From Prochlorococcus sp. AG-409-P01 (GTDB taxonomy: Bacteria; Cyanobacteriota; Cyanobacteriia; PCC-6307; Cyanobiaceae): 41,713 bases of DNA. Position numbers and translations under genes: made by a program. Positions 28,347 to 37,004 of this stretch are shown piece by piece. Location of the stretch: assembly GCA_003215335.1 (NCBI GenBank), contig QCKM01000012.1, positions 1 through 41,713 on the forward strand. The letters run 5' to 3'. The notes under the pieces were generated by a model that was not told where the DNA came from, did no database searches, and worked only from the letters and a program-made list of their open reading frames with translations. Within the stretch, counting starts at the first letter, position 1. The number at the start of each line of letters is the position of its first letter.

Positions 28347-29276
28347 TTAAAGAGAACTTTTAGTTTTAATTACATACTTCAATCCATCTCTCCAATGTCT
28401 ACCTTCCAAATCAAGGGCCTTACGAGTTTCATTGCAATCCAAAATTGAATAGCAAGGGCGTTTAGCCTGACTGGGATAATCAGATGTACTAATTGGTTCA
28501 ACTTTTGCAGCACTTGGGAAAAGTCCGCCTAAAACACCTAACTCACCAATGGCACAAGCAAAGTCATACCAACTAGCAACTCCAGCATCACACCAATGAA
28601 GGATGGAGGGGATGTTAGTCATGACTCTGCTCTCATTAGATTTACTACTGGCAAGTTCCAAAAAACGCCAAGAAGCTTTTGCAAGGTCGCCTGTATTTGT
28701 TGGACAACCAACTTGATCAGAAATGACCCGAATAGGCTTATCGAGCCTCGCATTCTGACTATGCAATTTGAGCATAGTTAGAAAAAAATTCTTACCTACA
28801 GGTCCATACAGCCAACTAGTGCGTAAAACATATGCTCTACTCCCCAAATGCTCAAAAACTGCTGCTTCACCTGCAGCCTTACTTAAACCATAGATGCCAA
28901 GTGGTTCAAGAGGATAATCAGGAGGATATGGGCTACTCCTAGAGCCAGAGAATACAAAGTCAGTACTGATATGTAGCATCCTGCCTCCCAAAAAAGATTG
29001 AGCCTTTGCTAAAGCAGCAGGGGCATCAGTATTGATCGCATAAGTTAATTCAATTTCATGTTCTGCCTTATCAACATCGGTATATGCTCCAGCATTAATT
29101 ATCCAATCAGGTCTACATGCCTCTACAAAAGATTGACATGCTTGTGAATCAGCAAGATTCAAATGCTGGCGACTACAAACTATCAATTCAATCTTTTGAT
29201 TAGCCAATGTATTTGGCTTATACTTAGTCAATGCATTTCCCAACTGGCCAGAAGCACCTGTCAATAGTATCTTCAC
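28347..29276 (-). CDS. rfbD: dTDP-4-dehydrorhamnose reductase
   Basis: Final step of dTDP-L-rhamnose synthesis, reducing dTDP-4-keto-L-rhamnose with NADPH. The protein has 309 residues. TGASGQLG near residue 7 binds the cofactor; INAGAYTDVDKAE, STDFVFSG and YGLSKAAGE (catalytic Tyr-x-x-x-Lys) follow, then LRTSWLYGPVGKNF. The start codon is GTG at 29276 and shares its G with the rfbC stop (TAGTG), so translation is coupled. It carries a somewhat longer, less conserved segment before the last 60 residues. Confidence 0.95.
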   Translation of the reverse strand: MKILLTGASGQLGNALTKYKPNTLANQKIELIVCSRQHLNLADSQACQSFVEACRPDWIINAGAYTDVDKAEHEIELTYAINTDAPAALAKAQSFLGGRMLHISTDFVFSGSRSSPYPPDYPLEPLGIYGLSKAAGEAAVFEHLGSRAYVLRTSWLYGPVGKNFFLTMLKLHSQNARLDKPIRVISDQVGCPTNTGDLAKASWRFLELASSKSNESRVMTNIPSILHWCDAGVASWYDFACAIGELGVLGGLFPSAAKVEPISTSDYPSQAKRPCYSILDCNETRKALDLEGRHWRDGLKYVIKTKSSL

Positions 29277-29863
29277 TAAATAAGCTCCTTAACATTCAAA
29301 TCATTCATGAACGGTGCTGATCCATCCTTTGAAGATACCTTAATCTCTAAATCAGATTCAGGCCATTCAATCTGAAGATGAGGGTCATCCCAACGAATTG
29401 ATCTCTCACATGAATGGTTCCAAAAGTCGGTAGTTTTATATAAAACTTCTGCAACGTTTGAGAGTGTTAAAAAGCCATGTGCAAATCCTTCCGGGACCCA
29501 CAATTGTTGATGATTTTCTGAATTAAGAATAACACCACACCACTGACCAAAACTTAATGAATTTCTACGAATGTCAACTGCTACATCAAAGATTTCTCCA
29601 GCAATACATCTAACTAATTTTCCTTGAGGATGAGGAGGCAACTGATAATGCAAACCTCTTAATACTCCTTTGGATGATAAAGAATGATTGTCCTGTACAA
29701 AAGGTTTTACTACTTGGCCACTTAGACCCATTGATTCATTCCACCGTAATTGATTCCAGCTCTCAAAAAAAAAGCCCCGGTCATCCTTAAATAAATCTGG
29801 AGTAATTAACATAGGTCCTATCAATTGTGAGCCCTGAGAATTCGTAAGCGTTTCAATTTTCAT
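29276..29863 (-). CDS. rfbC: dTDP-4-dehydrorhamnose 3,5-epimerase
   Basis: Third step of dTDP-L-rhamnose synthesis. The cupin-fold protein has 195 residues from the ATG at 29863; a TTG three codons upstream is a weaker option. DDRGFFFESWN near residue 30, VLRGLHYQLPPHPQGKLVRC with the catalytic His, and WVPEGFAHGFLTLS are diagnostic of RmlC. It lies 10 bases after rfbA and overlaps rfbD by one base. The C-terminal 25 residues are less conserved than the core. Confidence 0.95.
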   Translation of the reverse strand: MKIETLTNSQGSQLIGPMLITPDLFKDDRGFFFESWNQLRWNESMGLSGQVVKPFVQDNHSLSSKGVLRGLHYQLPPHPQGKLVRCIAGEIFDVAVDIRRNSLSFGQWCGVILNSENHQQLWVPEGFAHGFLTLSNVAEVLYKTTDFWNHSCERSIRWDDPHLQIEWPESDLEIKVSSKDGSAPFMNDLNVKELI

Positions 29864-29873
29864 TAGATTCAAT

Positions 29874-30755
29874 TCAATTTTGTGAGTTATCTAGTAACTG
29901 CAAAAGATATTCACCATAACCACTTTTTCTCAAAGTTTCTGCCAAGACCGAAAGCTCATTATTGCTTATCCAACCCATCCTCCAAGCAACTTCTTCAGGA
30001 CAACCAATCTTCAAGCCCTGTCTATGCTCCAATGTTCTTATATAAGCCGATGCCTCGTGCAAAGAATCACATGTCCCTGTGTCCAGCCATGCCATACCAC
30101 GGCCCATCAATTCCACTCGCAAAGAACCCTCTGATAAATATTGAAGATTGATATCAGTAATCTCCAATTCACCCCTTGAAGATGGGGTGACTAAACGAGC
30201 TCGATCAATAACAGTATTGTCATAGAAATAAAGGCCAGTGACTACATAAGGACTTTTAGGCTTAAGGGGTTTTTCTTGAATATCTAAAACATTTCCATCG
30301 GCTGAAAACTCCACTACCCCATAACGCTCAGGATCTCGTACTGGATAAGCAAAAACTGTCGCACCACTATCACAATGATCAGTCAAACCAAGCTGTGGCA
30401 CTAAATCATTTCCATGGAAAAGATTGTCACCCAAAATCAATGCAACTGGCGAATTACCCAAAAAATCAGCGCCAATCAAAAAAGCTTGGGCCAAGCCATC
30501 TGGACTTTGCTGTACCGCATAATTTATCTCCATACCCCAAGCACTTCCATCCCCTAACAAACGCTGAAATGCAGCTTTATCTATAGGAGTGGTAATGATT
30601 AAGACCTCACGGATGCCAGCAAGCATCAATGTGGTCAGTGGATAAAACACCATTGGCTTGTCATAAACAGGTAATAACTGTTTACTGACAGCCCTAGTAA
30701 TGGGATGAAGTCTAGTCCCACTCCCACCAGCCAAGATGATGCCCTTGCGATCCAT
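29874..30755 (-). CDS. rfbA: Glucose-1-phosphate thymidylyltransferase
   Basis: First step of dTDP-L-rhamnose synthesis, joining dTTP and glucose-1-phosphate. The 293-residue length is standard for Rml[21 protein letters not shown] at the N-terminus is the nucleotide loop and [12 protein letters not shown] follows, then [22 protein letters not shown] with the catalytic Asp, and [18 protein letters not shown]. It is the first gene of the long minus-strand sugar run and diverges from the GNAT gene across only 43 bases, so the promoters of both must lie close to or inside that gap. Confidence 0.97.
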   Translation of the reverse strand: MDRKGIILAGGSGTRLHPITRAVSKQLLPVYDKPMVFYPLTTLMLAGIREVLIITTPIDKAAFQRLLGDGSAWGMEINYAVQQSPDGLAQAFLIGADFLGNSPVALILGDNLFHGNDLVPQLGLTDHCDSGATVFAYPVRDPERYGVVEFSADGNVLDIQEKPLKPKSPYVVTGLYFYDNTVIDRARLVTPSSRGELEITDINLQYLSEGSLRVELMGRGMAWLDTGTCDSLHEASAYIRTLEHRQGLKIGCPEEVAWRMGWISNNELSVLAETLRKSGYGEYLLQLLDNSQN

Positions 30756-30798
30756 TTGGGCCCAGTCACTGGGAGGATGCTGACACAGAGCTAATCAA

Positions 30799-31278
30799 AT
30801 GGCCTACATAAAGCTCATAAAACATGCCCCTGGCGCCCCTGGACTGCGTTTGCTCGGCCTTGGGCCAGGATTACTGCCTACACGCGGACTTGCAAAGCTA
30901 AGGCGACTATTTGACAAGCATGCGTTCTGGGCAAATGGAAGAAGCTTCTATCAATTGCGACAACTATTAGCAGGAAGCCAAGTGGTTGTAAGCCTCTGGC
31001 AAGGAAAGCGCATGGTTGGCTTTGGAAGAGCTACTAGTGACGGAATATGTAGAGCAGTGCTTTGGGATGTGGTTATCCCTGTTGATTTGCAGAGACAAGG
31101 ATTAGGTCGCCAAGTAGTCGAAGCACTGCTTAATTCCAAATCAATTAATGAAGTTGAGCGTGTTTATCTCATGACAAGTAACTCAGCAGACTTTTACAAG
31201 CAAATGGGATTCCAAAACGTTGAAGATCAACAGCTGTTAGTCAAAAAACAGGCTGAAGGACAAATATTCAAAAATTAA
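30799..31278 (+). CDS. GNAT-family N-acetyltransferase
   Basis: A 159-residue acetyltransferase. The acetyl-CoA loop is in VIPVDLQRQGLGRQVVEALL (about residues 90-109), followed by VYLMTSNSADFYKQMGF, the usual last strand and helix of the fold. The N-terminal 40 residues are basic and glycine-rich. The sequence resembles the cyanobacterial and plastid GNAT group that includes serotonin N-acetyltransferase-like enzymes; I do not assign a substrate. Its TAA stop (31276-31278) touches the 3' end of the convergent tRNA-Gly. It marks the return to core genes after the island. A role as the missing PseH is possible but not favoured by its position. Confidence 0.8.
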   Translation: MAYIKLIKHAPGAPGLRLLGLGPGLLPTRGLAKLRRLFDKHAFWANGRSFYQLRQLLAGSQVVVSLWQGKRMVGFGRATSDGICRAVLWDVVIPVDLQRQGLGRQVVEALLNSKSINEVERVYLMTSNSADFYKQMGFQNVEDQQLLVKKQAEGQIFKN

Positions 31279-31349
31279 GCGGATGAAGAGATTCGAACTC
31301 TCGACCCTCTCCTTGGCAAGGAGATGCTCTACCACTGAGCTACATCCGC
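31278..31349 (-). tRNA. trnG-GCC: tRNA-Gly (GCC)
   Basis: A 72-base cloverleaf on the minus strand. The acceptor stem GCGGATG pairs with CATCCGC and the discriminator base is U, normal for bacterial tRNA-Gly. The D arm is GCTCAGTGGTAGAGC. The anticodon stem TCTCC/GGAGA encloses the loop TTGCCAA, with the anticodon GCC. The T arm contains GAGAGTTCGAATCTC. The CCA end is not encoded. It converges with the GNAT gene and precedes the ribH 3' end. Confidence 0.97.
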
Positions 31350-31434
31350 ATGACTCAAATAGGAATGTACCCCTGAGATTTAGACAGCATGCACCAGAAC
31401 AGGGTGGAAGGTCAATTCTGGAAGACGAAATCAA

Positions 31435-31920
31435 CTAATTCTTCGTGTTCAGTGCTTTCATCAGAGAACCCATTTCCAAAGCCTGTAATGCATATGTCCA
31501 TCCCAAATTGCTCTTGATACCAGCACGCTCAAGAGCTTGTTGCATCGTGTCAGTAGTAAGAACTCCAAAAATAACTGGCACAGCAGTATCTCTAGAAACA
31601 GCAGCAATGCCCTTACTTGCCTCTGATATAACTACATCAAAATGAGGAGTATCACCTCGTATGACTGCACCAAGAGTAATCAGCACCTGATAACTTCTGG
31701 ATTTAGCAAGTTTTTGGGCAACGATAGGCAACTCAAATGAGCCGGGTACCCATATCACATCCAGCTGCTTACTACTTTCTGAGGTATCCAAACCATGCCG
31801 AGAGAGGCAATCGAGGCACCCGTTCAGTAGTTTTGTTGTGACCAAATCATTAAAACGGGCTACAACTACACCAATGCGCAGGTGAGTTGTATCAGTAAAA
31901 CGTCCTTCAATTGTGGCCAT
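31435..31920 (-). CDS. ribH: 6,7-dimethyl-8-ribityllumazine synthase
   Basis: Penultimate step of riboflavin synthesis: joins 5-amino-6-ribitylaminouracil with dihydroxybutanone phosphate. The protein has 161 residues, a usual size. [17 protein letters not shown] at about 18-34, [30 protein letters not shown] with the catalytic His, and [11 protein letters not shown] are all present in order. The ATG at 31920 is preceded on its own strand by a 16-base palindrome (31923-31938) that covers the ribosome-binding region. psbZ lies 122 bases upstream on the same strand. Confidence 0.97.
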   Translation of the reverse strand: MATIEGRFTDTTHLRIGVVVARFNDLVTTKLLNGCLDCLSRHGLDTSESSKQLDVIWVPGSFELPIVAQKLAKSRSYQVLITLGAVIRGDTPHFDVVISEASKGIAAVSRDTAVPVIFGVLTTDTMQQALERAGIKSNLGWTYALQALEMGSLMKALNTKN

Positions 31921-31922
31921 CT

Positions 31923-31938
31923 TGTAATTCCAATTACA
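31923..31938 (-). promoter_or_regulatory. Palindrome covering the ribH ribosome-binding region
   Basis: TGTAATT (31923-31929) and AATTACA (31932-31938) form a perfect inverted repeat with a 2-base centre. On the minus strand it ends 2 bases before the ribH ATG. It could be a protein-binding operator or hide the weak GGA ribosome site. A 2-base centre is too tight for a simple RNA hairpin unless the inner pairs open. Confidence 0.35.
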
Positions 31939-31940
31939 TC

Positions 31941-31970
31941 CATAAGCTCTTACCAGAGTAGGAGCTTATG
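31941..31970 (-). repeat. Perfect 9-base inverted repeat in the ribH leader
   Basis: CATAAGCTC (31941-31949) and GAGCTTATG (31962-31970) are perfectly complementary around 12 bases. No T-run follows on the minus strand, so it does not look like a rho-independent terminator. It may be a leader structure of ribH or an mRNA-stability element. Confidence 0.5.
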
Positions 31971-31985
31971 AGACTATCTAGATTC

Positions 31986-32037
31986 TCAGACGGCCTACAA
32001 ACTAATCAGGCCCTGAAATCAATCCTGAAATTGATTT
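31986..32037 (-). terminator. Paired hairpins just after psbZ, possible terminator or RNA 3' end
   Basis: AAATCAAT (32016-32023) and ATTGATTT (32030-32037) make a perfect 8-base stem with a 6-base loop, 5 bases after the psbZ stop on the minus strand. Next, GGCCT (31992-31996) pairs with AGGCC (32008-32012), extended by TCAG/CTGA across a 2-base bulge. No clear T-tract follows. These may protect the psbZ message end or reduce read-through into ribH. Confidence 0.4.
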
Positions 32038-32042
32038 GTGAA

Positions 32043-32267
32043 CTAGAAAGAAACACCCACAACTTGATGGGCAATATATTCAGACAAGAGACCGTTGACC
32101 AATAAGACATGGAACCAGATACCACAACCGATCTCAATCCATCTGACATTCCTTGAGCGGCCACCATAGGCTTCAGTATCAGATGCAAAAAGGACTGGAA
32201 CCCCTATCACCAATACCAATGAAGCTAATAAAAGGGCGTTCGCAGCAATAAATGAAAGAGTGTTCAT
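32043..32267 (-). CDS. psbZ: Photosystem II protein PsbZ (Ycf9) candidate
   Basis: A 74-residue protein with two hydrophobic helices. The first, ALLLASLVLVIGVPVLFAS (about residues 11-29), carries the VIGVPV motif and following Ser typical of PsbZ. A polar loop leads to a second helix IGCGIWFHVLLVNGLL. PsbZ lies at the edge of the photosystem II core and helps bind antenna and other subunits. Usual PsbZ is about 62 residues; this one has a longer polar loop and a C-terminal tail SEYIAHQVVGVSF not seen in the canonical form. The start is an ATG at 32267. The 159-base spacer to mutS must hold its promoter. Confidence 0.75.
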   Translation of the reverse strand: MNTLSFIAANALLLASLVLVIGVPVLFASDTEAYGGRSRNVRWIEIGCGIWFHVLLVNGLLSEYIAHQVVGVSF

Positions 32268-32426
32268 GGTGAATAAATTAGCGGAGCACTCGCTCTAAGC
32301 ATTGGCATAATTCTCCCATGAGCTAGACCCCTCTGCTGAAAAGAATCCCTCGTGTGTCGCGAGGCTTCACATGACAAAACGATTACACCCTTACGATGCG
32401 AAGTCTTCACTGGCAGGGATCATCTA

Positions 32427-35234
32427 ATGGCTGCCGACCATGAAGCCTTGCAAGGCAGCTTATTTAGGGATGATGCAGATGTAATCGAATCCCCAAAAAC
32501 CCACTCATCAGTAAACATCAGTCCTCCTAAGAAGATTGATTTTTCTGACGAAGAACTTGCTGAAGATGCTCAGAATCGTCCAAGAACTAGGCAAAAAAGA
32601 ACTTATAAAGACAATCCACCAGCTACTGAAAATGTCGAAACTGATCTGGAGTCCAATGAAGATGACCTCCCAGCATGGTCAAATCATCAATTAGTAGATC
32701 CAGAGCAGCTAACACCAATGCTGCGCCACTATGTAGAACTGAAATCAACTCATCCAGAAAGAATTCTTCTCTACAGACTTGGCGATTTTTTTGAATGTTT
32801 CTTTGAAGATGCAATAGCAATTTCAAGACTCTTAGAACTCACGCTCACTGGCAAAGAAGGTGGAAAAGCTATTGGTCGAGTACCAATGGCTGGCATCCCT
32901 CATCATGCAGCTGAACGGTATTGCAAAGAACTGATACTTCGTGGTTTAAGTATCGCAATCTGCGATCAGCTAGAAACAACACCTGCCAAAGGAGGTCTTC
33001 TAAAACGTGAGATAACAAGAATCCTTACCCCAGGGACCGTTCTTGAAGAAGGAATGCTCACTGCTAGTCGGAATAATTGGTTGGCAGCAGTGGTCATTGA
33101 AACCATTCCAGACAACCAATCATTCATTTGGGGACTGGCTCATGCAGACATAAGTACAGGAGATTTTCTTGTAACAGAAGGGAGAGGGGAAAGCTCTCTT
33201 CAACAGGAGTTGGCACAACTAGAAGCATCAGAACTGTTATTGAGCAAAAGTACGGCCACAAGTTTCAAAGACTTGTTTCCCAGAAAATTAAGAATCACTG
33301 AGATGGGGAATACTCCCTTCAGCCTCGCCGAAGCCGAACGTGGTTTAAAAAATCACTACCAACTAACTACTCTTGATGGTTTAGGACTACAAGATCTACA
33401 GCTAGCTCTTAAAGCCGCAGGAGGCCTCCTCAACTATTTATATGAAACGAACCCAATTGACTTTGAAGAGAGCTCCTCTCACAATTCCATCTCCATTCCA
33501 CTAGATAGACCACGAAAAACATATGCAAAAGATTGCCTCGTAATAGATGCACAAACTCGACGAAATCTTGAAATAACAACTACCCAAAGAGATGGACAAC
33601 TTCAGGGTTCTCTTTTGTGGGCTATTGACCAAACATTGACGGCTATGGGGGGTCGCTGCTTGAGACGCTGGCTAGAAAAACCCTTGGTTGATTTACAAGA
33701 GATCCATTGCCGCCAGGCATTAATTAGCAAGCTGGTAGAAAACAGACAACTCCGCAATTCAATCCGAAGGCTAATGAGGCCCATGGGGGATCTAGAACGA
33801 CTAGCAGGACGTGCAAGAGCTGGTCATTCAGGAGGAAGAGATTTAATGGCAATTGCTGATGGACTTGACCGAATTCCTCGACTGGCCAAACAAATTGAAA
33901 GCCTATTAAATTGTGCTCCTGAATGGACAAAAAACCTCAAAAATATTAATCCAGATCTATTAAAGTTAGAGAAAATAATTCGTGATCAATTAATAGATAA
34001 TCCCCCACTTAGCATTACTGATGGTGGCTTAATAAATGATGGTGTCGATCCAATACTCGATGGCCTAAGGAACCAATTAGATGACCAAAATAACTGGTTA
34101 AATCGTCAAGAATCCCTAGAGCGTCAAACAAGTGGCATATCTAACCTTCGGCTTCAATATCACAGGACTTTTGGCTATTTCCTCTCAGTTAGTAAAGCAA
34201 AAGCATCTAACGTCCCTGAACACTGGATAAGAAGACAAACATTGGCAAATGAAGAACGGTTTATAACTCCTGAACTGAAAGCAAGAGAAGGGCAAATTTT
34301 TCAATCCAGAGCAAGAGCTGCACAACGCGAATATGAGTTGTTTTGTCAACTTCGTGAACTAGTCGGCACTCATGCAGATGCTCTAAGAAAGGCCGCTAGA
34401 GCTGTTGCAGGGCTAGATGCTCTAAGTGGGCTAGCAGAAGTTGCAGCAACCAATGGTTATTGCTGTCCAGAAATCTTTGGAGCTCATGAACAAAATTCAC
34501 GTGAATTAAATATCCAAGGCTGTAGGCATCCAGTAGTGGAACAACTACTTGTAGAAGAAACCTTCAGGCCTAATGACTTACAAATTGGGAATAAGACTGA
34601 TCTAATTGTGCTTACTGGTCCAAATGCAAGCGGCAAAAGTTGTTATCTGCGTCAAGTTGGACTTGTGCAATTACTAGCTCAAATAGGCAGCTGGGTACCA
34701 GCCACCAAAGCCAGCATCGGTATAGCCGATCAAATTTTCACAAGAGTAGGGGCAGTTGATGATCTTGCATCAGGCCAATCAACCTTCATGGTTGAGATGG
34801 CGGAAACTGCATATATTCTCAATCATGCAACAAATCGCTCGTTAGTTCTCTTAGACGAAATAGGGCGTGGTACCGCTACTTTTGATGGTCTCTCAATTGC
34901 TTGGGCAGTAAGTGAGCACCTAGCAAACAACTTACGAAGCAGAACTATTTTTGCTACTCATTACCACGAATTGAATACCCTTGCAGAACACCTCTCCAAT
35001 GTTGCAAACTTCCAAGTACTTGTTGAAGAAACTGGTAAAGAGCTTCTCTTTCTTCATAGCGTTGTACCTGGAGGAGCTAGTCGGAGTTATGGAATAGAGG
35101 CAGCCCGGTTAGCTGGAGTACCAACAAATGTAGTTAAACGTGCTCGTAACGTTCTAAAAGCTCTTCAAAATGACGACCACCTTCAACAGCCAATAAGAAT
35201 TGATCAACTTTCAACGCAGGAATCACTCCATTAA
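32427..35234 (+). CDS. mutS: DNA mismatch repair protein MutS
   Basis: Recognises mismatches and starts repair as a dimer. The protein has 935 residues from the ATG at 32427. A GTG 25 codons upstream is also in frame but looks unlike the family. The first 80 residues are acidic and low in conservation. The mismatch domain begins at about residue 85 with [25 protein letters not shown], which keeps the Phe-x-Glu wedge. The C-terminal ATPase has [28 protein letters not shown] and [20 protein letters not shown]. The ending LQNDDHLQQ lacks an obvious beta-clamp motif that I can name. It converges with cobH 17 bases away. Confidence 0.97.
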   Translation: MAADHEALQGSLFRDDADVIESPKTHSSVNISPPKKIDFSDEELAEDAQNRPRTRQKRTYKDNPPATENVETDLESNEDDLPAWSNHQLVDPEQLTPMLRHYVELKSTHPERILLYRLGDFFECFFEDAIAISRLLELTLTGKEGGKAIGRVPMAGIPHHAAERYCKELILRGLSIAICDQLETTPAKGGLLKREITRILTPGTVLEEGMLTASRNNWLAAVVIETIPDNQSFIWGLAHADISTGDFLVTEGRGESSLQQELAQLEASELLLSKSTATSFKDLFPRKLRITEMGNTPFSLAEAERGLKNHYQLTTLDGLGLQDLQLALKAAGGLLNYLYETNPIDFEESSSHNSISIPLDRPRKTYAKDCLVIDAQTRRNLEITTTQRDGQLQGSLLWAIDQTLTAMGGRCLRRWLEKPLVDLQEIHCRQALISKLVENRQLRNSIRRLMRPMGDLERLAGRARAGHSGGRDLMAIADGLDRIPRLAKQIESLLNCAPEWTKNLKNINPDLLKLEKIIRDQLIDNPPLSITDGGLINDGVDPILDGLRNQLDDQNNWLNRQESLERQTSGISNLRLQYHRTFGYFLSVSKAKASNVPEHWIRRQTLANEERFITPELKAREGQIFQSRARAAQREYELFCQLRELVGTHADALRKAARAVAGLDALSGLAEVAATNGYCCPEIFGAHEQNSRELNIQGCRHPVVEQLLVEETFRPNDLQIGNKTDLIVLTGPNASGKSCYLRQVGLVQLLAQIGSWVPATKASIGIADQIFTRVGAVDDLASGQSTFMVEMAETAYILNHATNRSLVLLDEIGRGTATFDGLSIAWAVSEHLANNLRSRTIFATHYHELNTLAEHLSNVANFQVLVEETGKELLFLHSVVPGGASRSYGIEAARLAGVPTNVVKRARNVLKALQNDDHLQQPIRIDQLSTQESLH

Positions 35235-35251
35235 TCAACATGTTTCAATGA

Positions 35252-35899
35252 TCAATTAGAAATCTGAGATGCACGCAACAAAGCATTTACTGCACCAGCA
35301 ACCAAACCAGAACCACCTCGATTCCCATTCAAAAGAATATATGGCAAACCACTATTAGCAAGGCGTTTCTTACTTTCAAGAACCCCCACAAACCCAACTG
35401 GCATGCCAATTATCAAACTTGGGGCAGCAGCACCTTGGTTAACCAGATCTAAAAGAGCATTCATCGCAGTTGGAGCGCTGCCAATCAAGACAATTGGAGA
35501 ACATGTTTTGGCAAACTGAGAGGAAAGCTCTTTCCATGCAAGTTCCATACCTTCGGCGGTTCTTGTTGAACCAGCTCGAGCCTCCAAAGGTGCCCATTCC
35601 AAAACACTTCGCACAGAAGTATTCAAAGTGCGCAATGCCATGGGTCTTACACCTGCTGCTGCCATTGAAGTGTCAGCGAGGATTGGAGCTCCTGCCGTTA
35701 ACGCTGACAACCCCAACTGACATGCTCTAGGGCTGAAACTCAGCAACGGTGCTAACTGAAAATCACCACTGCTATGAATCAAACGCTCAAGAACCATTTG
35801 CTCCAAATCAGTCAAACCGGTAGAGCCCAACCGAGCCTTAATAAGCCGAATGCTCTCAATAAAAATCGGATGATCAATCTGTTGCACCTGACTAGGCAT
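35252..35899 (-). CDS. cobH: Precorrin-8X methylmutase
   Basis: Moves a methyl group from C11 to C12 of precorrin-8X to give hydrogenobyrinate in cobalamin synthesis. The 215-residue length is usual. ERLIHSSGDF at about 39-47 contains the catalytic His42, ILADTSMAAAGV follows, then APTAMNALLDLV and a glycine-rich end MPVGFVGVLESKKRL and NRGGSGLVAGAVNALL, all diagnostic. It is divergent from holA with 52 bases between start codons, too short for a cobalamin riboswitch. Confidence 0.95.
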   Translation of the reverse strand: MPSQVQQIDHPIFIESIRLIKARLGSTGLTDLEQMVLERLIHSSGDFQLAPLLSFSPRACQLGLSALTAGAPILADTSMAAAGVRPMALRTLNTSVRSVLEWAPLEARAGSTRTAEGMELAWKELSSQFAKTCSPIVLIGSAPTAMNALLDLVNQGAAAPSLIIGMPVGFVGVLESKKRLANSGLPYILLNGNRGGSGLVAGAVNALLRASQISN

Positions 35900-35951
35900 T
35901 ACTCAATCCTCTAAGCCATCATCAGTTGAAGACCATCAATATGCTTCATAA

Positions 35952-36974
35952 ATGCCAATTCATTTGATCTGGGGAAATGATTGCAGCGCATGTGAAAGGG
36001 CTATCGAAACACTGATTAAAAAAGCAATTGATCCTGCTTGGAGCAGCATGAATCTGAGCAGATTGGATGGTTCGGCCGACTCTGGGATTGCAATGCAAGC
36101 CCTTGAAGAAGCAAGAACTCCTCCATTTGGGAATGGCGCAAGAGTTGTTCTTCTTATGAACAGCCCCTTCCTCAATAACTGCCCTCGTGAACTTGCAGAA
36201 TGCTTTGAAGAAGCCTTAGAGCTCATCCCAGAAGATAGTTACTTGGTATTAAGAAATTCGAACAAGCCAGACAATCGTTTACGCACTACAAAAGCCATCC
36301 AAAAACTTTTAGCATCCAAAAAAGCAAGCGAACAAAGTTTTGTTCTACCAGCAACCTGGGATGCAGCTGGCCAAAAAAATCTTGTCGAAAGAACAGCTAA
36401 AGAGTTAGGGATAACAATCGAACCTGAAGCTGCATCTCTTCTCGTAGAAGCAATTGGGAATGACAGCTCCAGGCTCTCAACCGAACTACAAAAATTATCT
36501 CTTCATGCAGAAATTGAAGCAAAAAATCCCCTTGATAAAAACCAAGCATTTATTACCTCACAAACAGTCCGAGCTTTGACAGATGGAATTGCAACAAATG
36601 CTCTAGAAGTTGGAAATGCACTTGTAGAAGGTGATGCAGGGACTGCAATTCTCCTCATCGATGCATTACTTGAAGATGGTGAACCAGCTCTTCGAATCCT
36701 TGCAACGCTGACAAGCCAAATCAGAGGATTGCTTTGGGTCAATCTACTTGAACAACAAGGAGAAAAAGATGTAGCTGTCATTGCAAAAGCAGCTGGAATT
36801 AGTAATCCAAAACGTATCTACTTCTTACGAAAGCAATTAAAAGGTCGATCTCCACAAACTTTCTTGGCTTTGCTTGGAGCCCTATTAGAAATAGAAGTCT
36901 CAATTAAAAGTGGAGTTCAAGCTCGAGATGCTTTTCGAGAATTTCTCTTAAATACTCAAAATCGAGCACACTGA
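35952..36974 (+). CDS. holA: DNA polymerase III subunit delta
   Basis: Clamp-loader subunit that opens the beta sliding clamp. The protein has 340 residues, close to the family norm. The N-terminus HLIWGNDCSACERAIETLI replaces the degenerate ATP-site region of delta; the middle has DSYLVLRNSNKPDNRLRTTKAI; the C-terminal collar domain carries IGNDSSRLSTELQKLSLH and TLTSQIRGLLWVNLL, which match cyanobacterial HolA. It is 30 bases ahead of lysC on the same strand, so the two are probably co-transcribed. Confidence 0.88.
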   Translation: MPIHLIWGNDCSACERAIETLIKKAIDPAWSSMNLSRLDGSADSGIAMQALEEARTPPFGNGARVVLLMNSPFLNNCPRELAECFEEALELIPEDSYLVLRNSNKPDNRLRTTKAIQKLLASKKASEQSFVLPATWDAAGQKNLVERTAKELGITIEPEAASLLVEAIGNDSSRLSTELQKLSLHAEIEAKNPLDKNQAFITSQTVRALTDGIATNALEVGNALVEGDAGTAILLIDALLEDGEPALRILATLTSQIRGLLWVNLLEQQGEKDVAVIAKAAGISNPKRIYFLRKQLKGRSPQTFLALLGALLEIEVSIKSGVQARDAFREFLLNTQNRAH

Positions 36975-37004
36975 AATAATCAAGACTATCTATCTGAGCC
37001 CTGG

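Noticed and set aside
30799-31278. GNAT gene as the missing PseH
   Set aside because: It is on the opposite strand, outside the sugar run, and resembles a cyanobacterial core GNAT group. It cannot be excluded without an assay.
31278-31349. tRNA-Gly as the integration site of the island
   Set aside because: I found no second copy of the tRNA 3' end near secA (11743-12013), no integrase, and the GNAT gene separates the tRNA from the island.
31921-32042. FMN riboswitch ahead of ribH
   Set aside because: The spacer has many inverted repeats but not the conserved core of the FMN riboswitch.
35900-35951. Cobalamin riboswitch ahead of cobH
   Set aside because: The divergent gap is only 52 bases, much shorter than that riboswitch.
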